The notes under the pieces are model-generated. The model saw only the letters and a program-made list of their open reading frames with translations. It ran no database searches and was not told where the DNA came from. Shown here piece after piece: positions 61,232-64,000 of a DNA stretch of 64,000 bases. The DNA is from Fistularia commersonii. Lineage: Eukaryota; Chordata; Actinopteri; Syngnathiformes; Fistulariidae. The stretch lies in NCBI GenBank assembly GCA_037954325.1, contig JBBMNZ010000002.1:16742179-16806178 (forward strand), read 5' to 3'. Numbering within the stretch: the stretch's first letter is position 1; every line of letters begins with the position of its first letter. The position numbers and the translations under genes were made by a program.

Positions 61232-62404
61232 AAAAAGGCTGCATCACAGTGCGTGCATACTGAATCATTAAGGAATATACCGAGCAAAGGCTTCAGACAA
61301 AGGAGACTATTAAACTGCATTTTCGGGACTCCACTCATCAGGGAGATAACATCCCCTTCTTCAGCGACAGAATGATTCTTTTACATCTCCTAAAAGTTTG
61401 CCTATTTTGTATTATGTCCCTAACTTTAAAGAAAGGGTGTAAATGTCAGATTCATGACATTGTAAGGTACCATTACCAGACACCCTCATAGGCAAGTGAC
61501 ATTTTATATTTTGACAAAAACCCGTGGCTAAAATACAGCTATTACTGGTTAAATAAAAGGAAAGAGTGAGGTTCCATTTTGTTGTGTAAGAAATCTTTGT
61601 TGATTTTGTATAACTGGCCCTGGTAAGATTGTTTTGGCCAGCTGGAAGAGCTGATTCAGCGCAGGACTCCAACACGAGTTGTTGAAGCAAATGCCCATGC
61701 CAGCGTTTACTGCCATTAAAAGAACACCTTTTTTTTTGCCCTCCATCACATCTTGAACCTGCATTGAACTTGCTCAGTCACAGTTACCACTTGCACATAC
61801 ACTGTTATGATCCCCCTTGTCTTTCTCTCACTTTAAATGGCCTTCTATTAGTCATGTACTTCAGAGTCATTAAAATACCTTAAGGCACATAAAATATTTT
61901 ACATTATACTATATGAAATATAGTCAACCAGATTCTGTAAGGCTACAAGTACAGTAAGTATAAAAATATTTCACAACTCCTCAAACAATGTTTCATGAAA
62001 GGCTGGTCTTAAAAAAACTGCATTCATTTCTTCTGTAGTGCTTCAGTTTGGCACTTTGATATATGTAAACATGATAAAGACATTTTAATATTAGGCCCCT
62101 ATAAAATGAACTAAAGTGTAAACTTAATTCATTGTTACTTTCCTTATATCCTTTAGACACCTGGTTAACCACATCATCGAGCCCCTGCATTTTGAAACAT
62201 TTCATATCTCCTAACCAACCTGGAAAAAAAAAACTGCTGAAGTTCTGCCTTCACCTCCATCTGGACACTCTGATCTCAGCTGTACAACTCATTTTCAAAG
62301 GTGCTTGTAAGATTTTTTTATGTATAGCTTTACTGTCACCGCTAAAGCTACAAGCGTTACTGTTCAGCATCTTCTTTCATATTTCTCTTCTTTGTGGTCC
62401 AAAG

Positions 62405-62560
62405 TAGAGCCCAGCCGATAAATCAACCAACATTGGCCTATGACAAATACCTGTTGGTCTGGATGTATAGGATGTATATTTTAGCTGATATGAAACCTTT
62501 GCAGATCAATATTTCCTGGACTTTAACATTGTTTTTACACCATATGGTGGAGTTCAAATT
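62405..62560. repeat. Possible degenerate interspersed repeat
   Basis: The segment starting AGAGCCCAGCCGATAAATCA resembles a common fish repeat with GAGCCC-ACCGAT and GGCCTAT motifs. It is diverged, and its limits are unclear. Recognition from memory only. Confidence 0.3.
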
Positions 62561-63975
62561 GTGACGTCGATATAAGAGTGTAGACTAATCAGGATATTCT
62601 AAATATTGATATTGTATTTGGTTGTGGTCTTTAGTAACTAGAATCCATTATCTTCCAAACGTGACAATTCAACATCTTTTGGAACTGACATTATTTTGGT
62701 TACTATGTCCAACTTTGGATTTCAATGTCTACTTAATTTTAAATTTATTTTCATCATTCAAAGTGTCATCTTTTGACATTAGCGTCAATATGATAATGTG
62801 TTAATACAGCTATAGCATGAGCCAATCTACTGATACAGATTGTTTTGCGCTTTTTTCTTCATGCTATTTATTGGTAACAATATCAGCTTCAGAAATCAAG
62901 TGTGTTGGGTTTTTACACATCGACAATTCAGTCTGTAAGATGTGTTTTTAAATGCTCACAAAATTATGAAAAGCAGTTATTGTTTTTAAGTTGCACAACG
63001 TCACCTTTTGGAATACAGAAACTGAGGATGGCAAGATTTTGTTTCTGAAGCTCCTGCTGTTTTTTCCTACAGATCCTTGTTTTTCTTTTTTTGCAACCTT
63101 GGCAAAAAAAGGTACTATAATACTCTCAATTATTGGTAACATTTTTGTGGCAGCAAAAATACTTTATGGGTTAATGAGGCCACATTGGTTAGCAAAGCAC
63201 TTGAAATTAGACATAGAAGAGATGCAATATGTGACTGAACCTACAGTAGTTTCTAAACATGTGGAAGCAGCCACACAAATAATGTGGTACACAAAAATAC
63301 AAACATATTTCTTTATGTCCCAGTTAAAATTCAAATTGCACACTAGACAACAAGAAAATAAATAGGCCAAATGTAAGCTCGGGATGTATGGCACATTATC
63401 CCTCAGTTAATTCACAGTTAATAAGATGTGCTGTTGACCCTAATATGGCAAGACATCAAAGGCCACATATACAATATACCATCATGAGAGGTCCGGATGC
63501 AACGTTCGTCACATTACCACATACTTCACTCGACAGGGAAATGGAAGGCTTATCGCTGTAAACGTGAAGCCAACAAACCCCAAAATGAGGTAATCTATCT
63601 ATCAGTGACATAAAGGACTAATGCTAATCATCACAGCTGTGACAAGCTGTCGTGGGGTTTCTGGTGACCACCGATTTTGGCAAGTTTTTGCTTTTAGTGA
63701 AAAGAGATCGATCCTAAAGGCGTGAGTTCCTCTCAGTCCTGAATGCAATTATTAATACTGACTTGGAAAAAAAGAAGTATAGCTACTATCTAGTATTGAG
63801 GGTTTTTTTTTCTTTTTTTTAAAGGTACAGGGGAAGATGTGAGGAGGATAGGCTGCTATGTTTAATGCAGGGCAGGGGTTAGAGGAACCCGGACGTGATT
63901 ACCCTAAGGGGGGACGTCAGTTAAAGCCTTGATGAAGGATGAACGGTCAGACACGCTTGCTCTCTGACTGTTTGA

Positions 63976-64000
63976 TTATTGCACACGGCGGCAGTAGTAG
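63976..64000 (-). CDS. zcchc24: zcchc24 C-terminal end (last seven codons and stop), cut by the window edge
   Basis: On the minus strand the last 25 bases read as codons for YYCRRVQ followed by TAA. This matches the C-terminus of the zinc finger CCHC domain-containing protein 24, whose end is GYYCRRVQ as I know it. The identification is strengthened by the position and orientation, because ZCCHC24 lies next to PPIF on the opposite strand in human. The CCHC knuckle and the CxxC pairs of the protein are outside the window. Confidence 0.85.

Larger units (their letters stand above)
59340..63975 (-). other. zcchc24: zcchc24 3' UTR (about 4.6 kb)
   Basis: The interval lies on the minus strand between the zcchc24 stop and the predicted signal. 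No supported coding sequence lies within it on either strand. The human gene also has a very long 3' UTR. It is AT-rich, with a GT repeat at 61204-61231 and a possible degenerate interspersed repeat near 62405-62560. The exact end is unproven. Confidence 0.6.

Noticed and set aside
62991..63365. 124-codon plus-strand frame
   Set aside because: Lies antisense in the zcchc24 3' UTR, has no known domain and AT-driven composition.

Overview
This is vertebrate nuclear DNA, almost certainly from a teleost fish. It shows intron/exon structure with GT-AG splicing, AATAAA polyadenylation signals, many long dinucleotide microsatellites, fish-type Tc1 transposon remnants and a decayed LINE. The gene order zmiz1 - ppif - zcchc24 (+, +, -) matches human 10q22.3, so this is a conserved syntenic block. 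There are no bacterial features and no CRISPR. I saw no tRNA or rRNA gene.

Layout. 1-933 is the 3' part of a decayed Tc1 transposon. 1207-3365 holds two adjacent, rearranged and dead copies of one non-LTR retrotransposon (LINE). 3366-25621 is non-coding and probably belongs to the 5' introns of zmiz1. It contains microsatellites, a short LINE tail (15490-15614), a second Tc1 remnant with both terminal inverted repeats (20887-21823), a perfect hairpin (22529-22562) and several stretches that look like conserved regulatory DNA. 25622-51910 carries all 21 coding exons of zmiz1, and every junction was checked for phase. They predict a protein of 1093 residues. Exons 1-3 are spread over 5 kb, then comes a 14.5 kb intron, and exons 4-21 are packed into 7 kb. 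The zmiz1 3' UTR runs to about 55.03 kb. ppif follows on the same strand (six coding exons, 56007-57601, 192 residues), with a CRE palindrome and an overlapping upstream ORF at its 5' end. A long 3' UTR on the minus strand (about 59340-63975) ends at the last seven codons of zcchc24, which are cut by the right edge of the window.

Function. zmiz1 encodes a nuclear PIAS-like transcriptional co-regulator with a TPR-like N-terminus, a MIZ/SP-RING zinc finger and an acidic C-terminal activation region. ppif encodes mitochondrial cyclophilin D, a prolyl isomerase of the matrix that regulates the permeability transition pore. zcchc24 encodes a small CCHC zinc-finger protein. The three are neighbours but no shared pathway is apparent. 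ppif and zcchc24 converge tail to tail with only about 270 bp between their predicted 3' ends.

I found no sign of a wholly new biological system. The best points for follow-up are the ppif upstream ORF, the NAGNAG acceptor at zmiz1 exon 10, the perfect hairpin at 22.5 kb, the tandem duplication just before zmiz1 exon 3, the 3' UTR RNA structures, an unexplained minus-strand open frame at 18.7-18.9 kb, and the candidate conserved elements in the introns.
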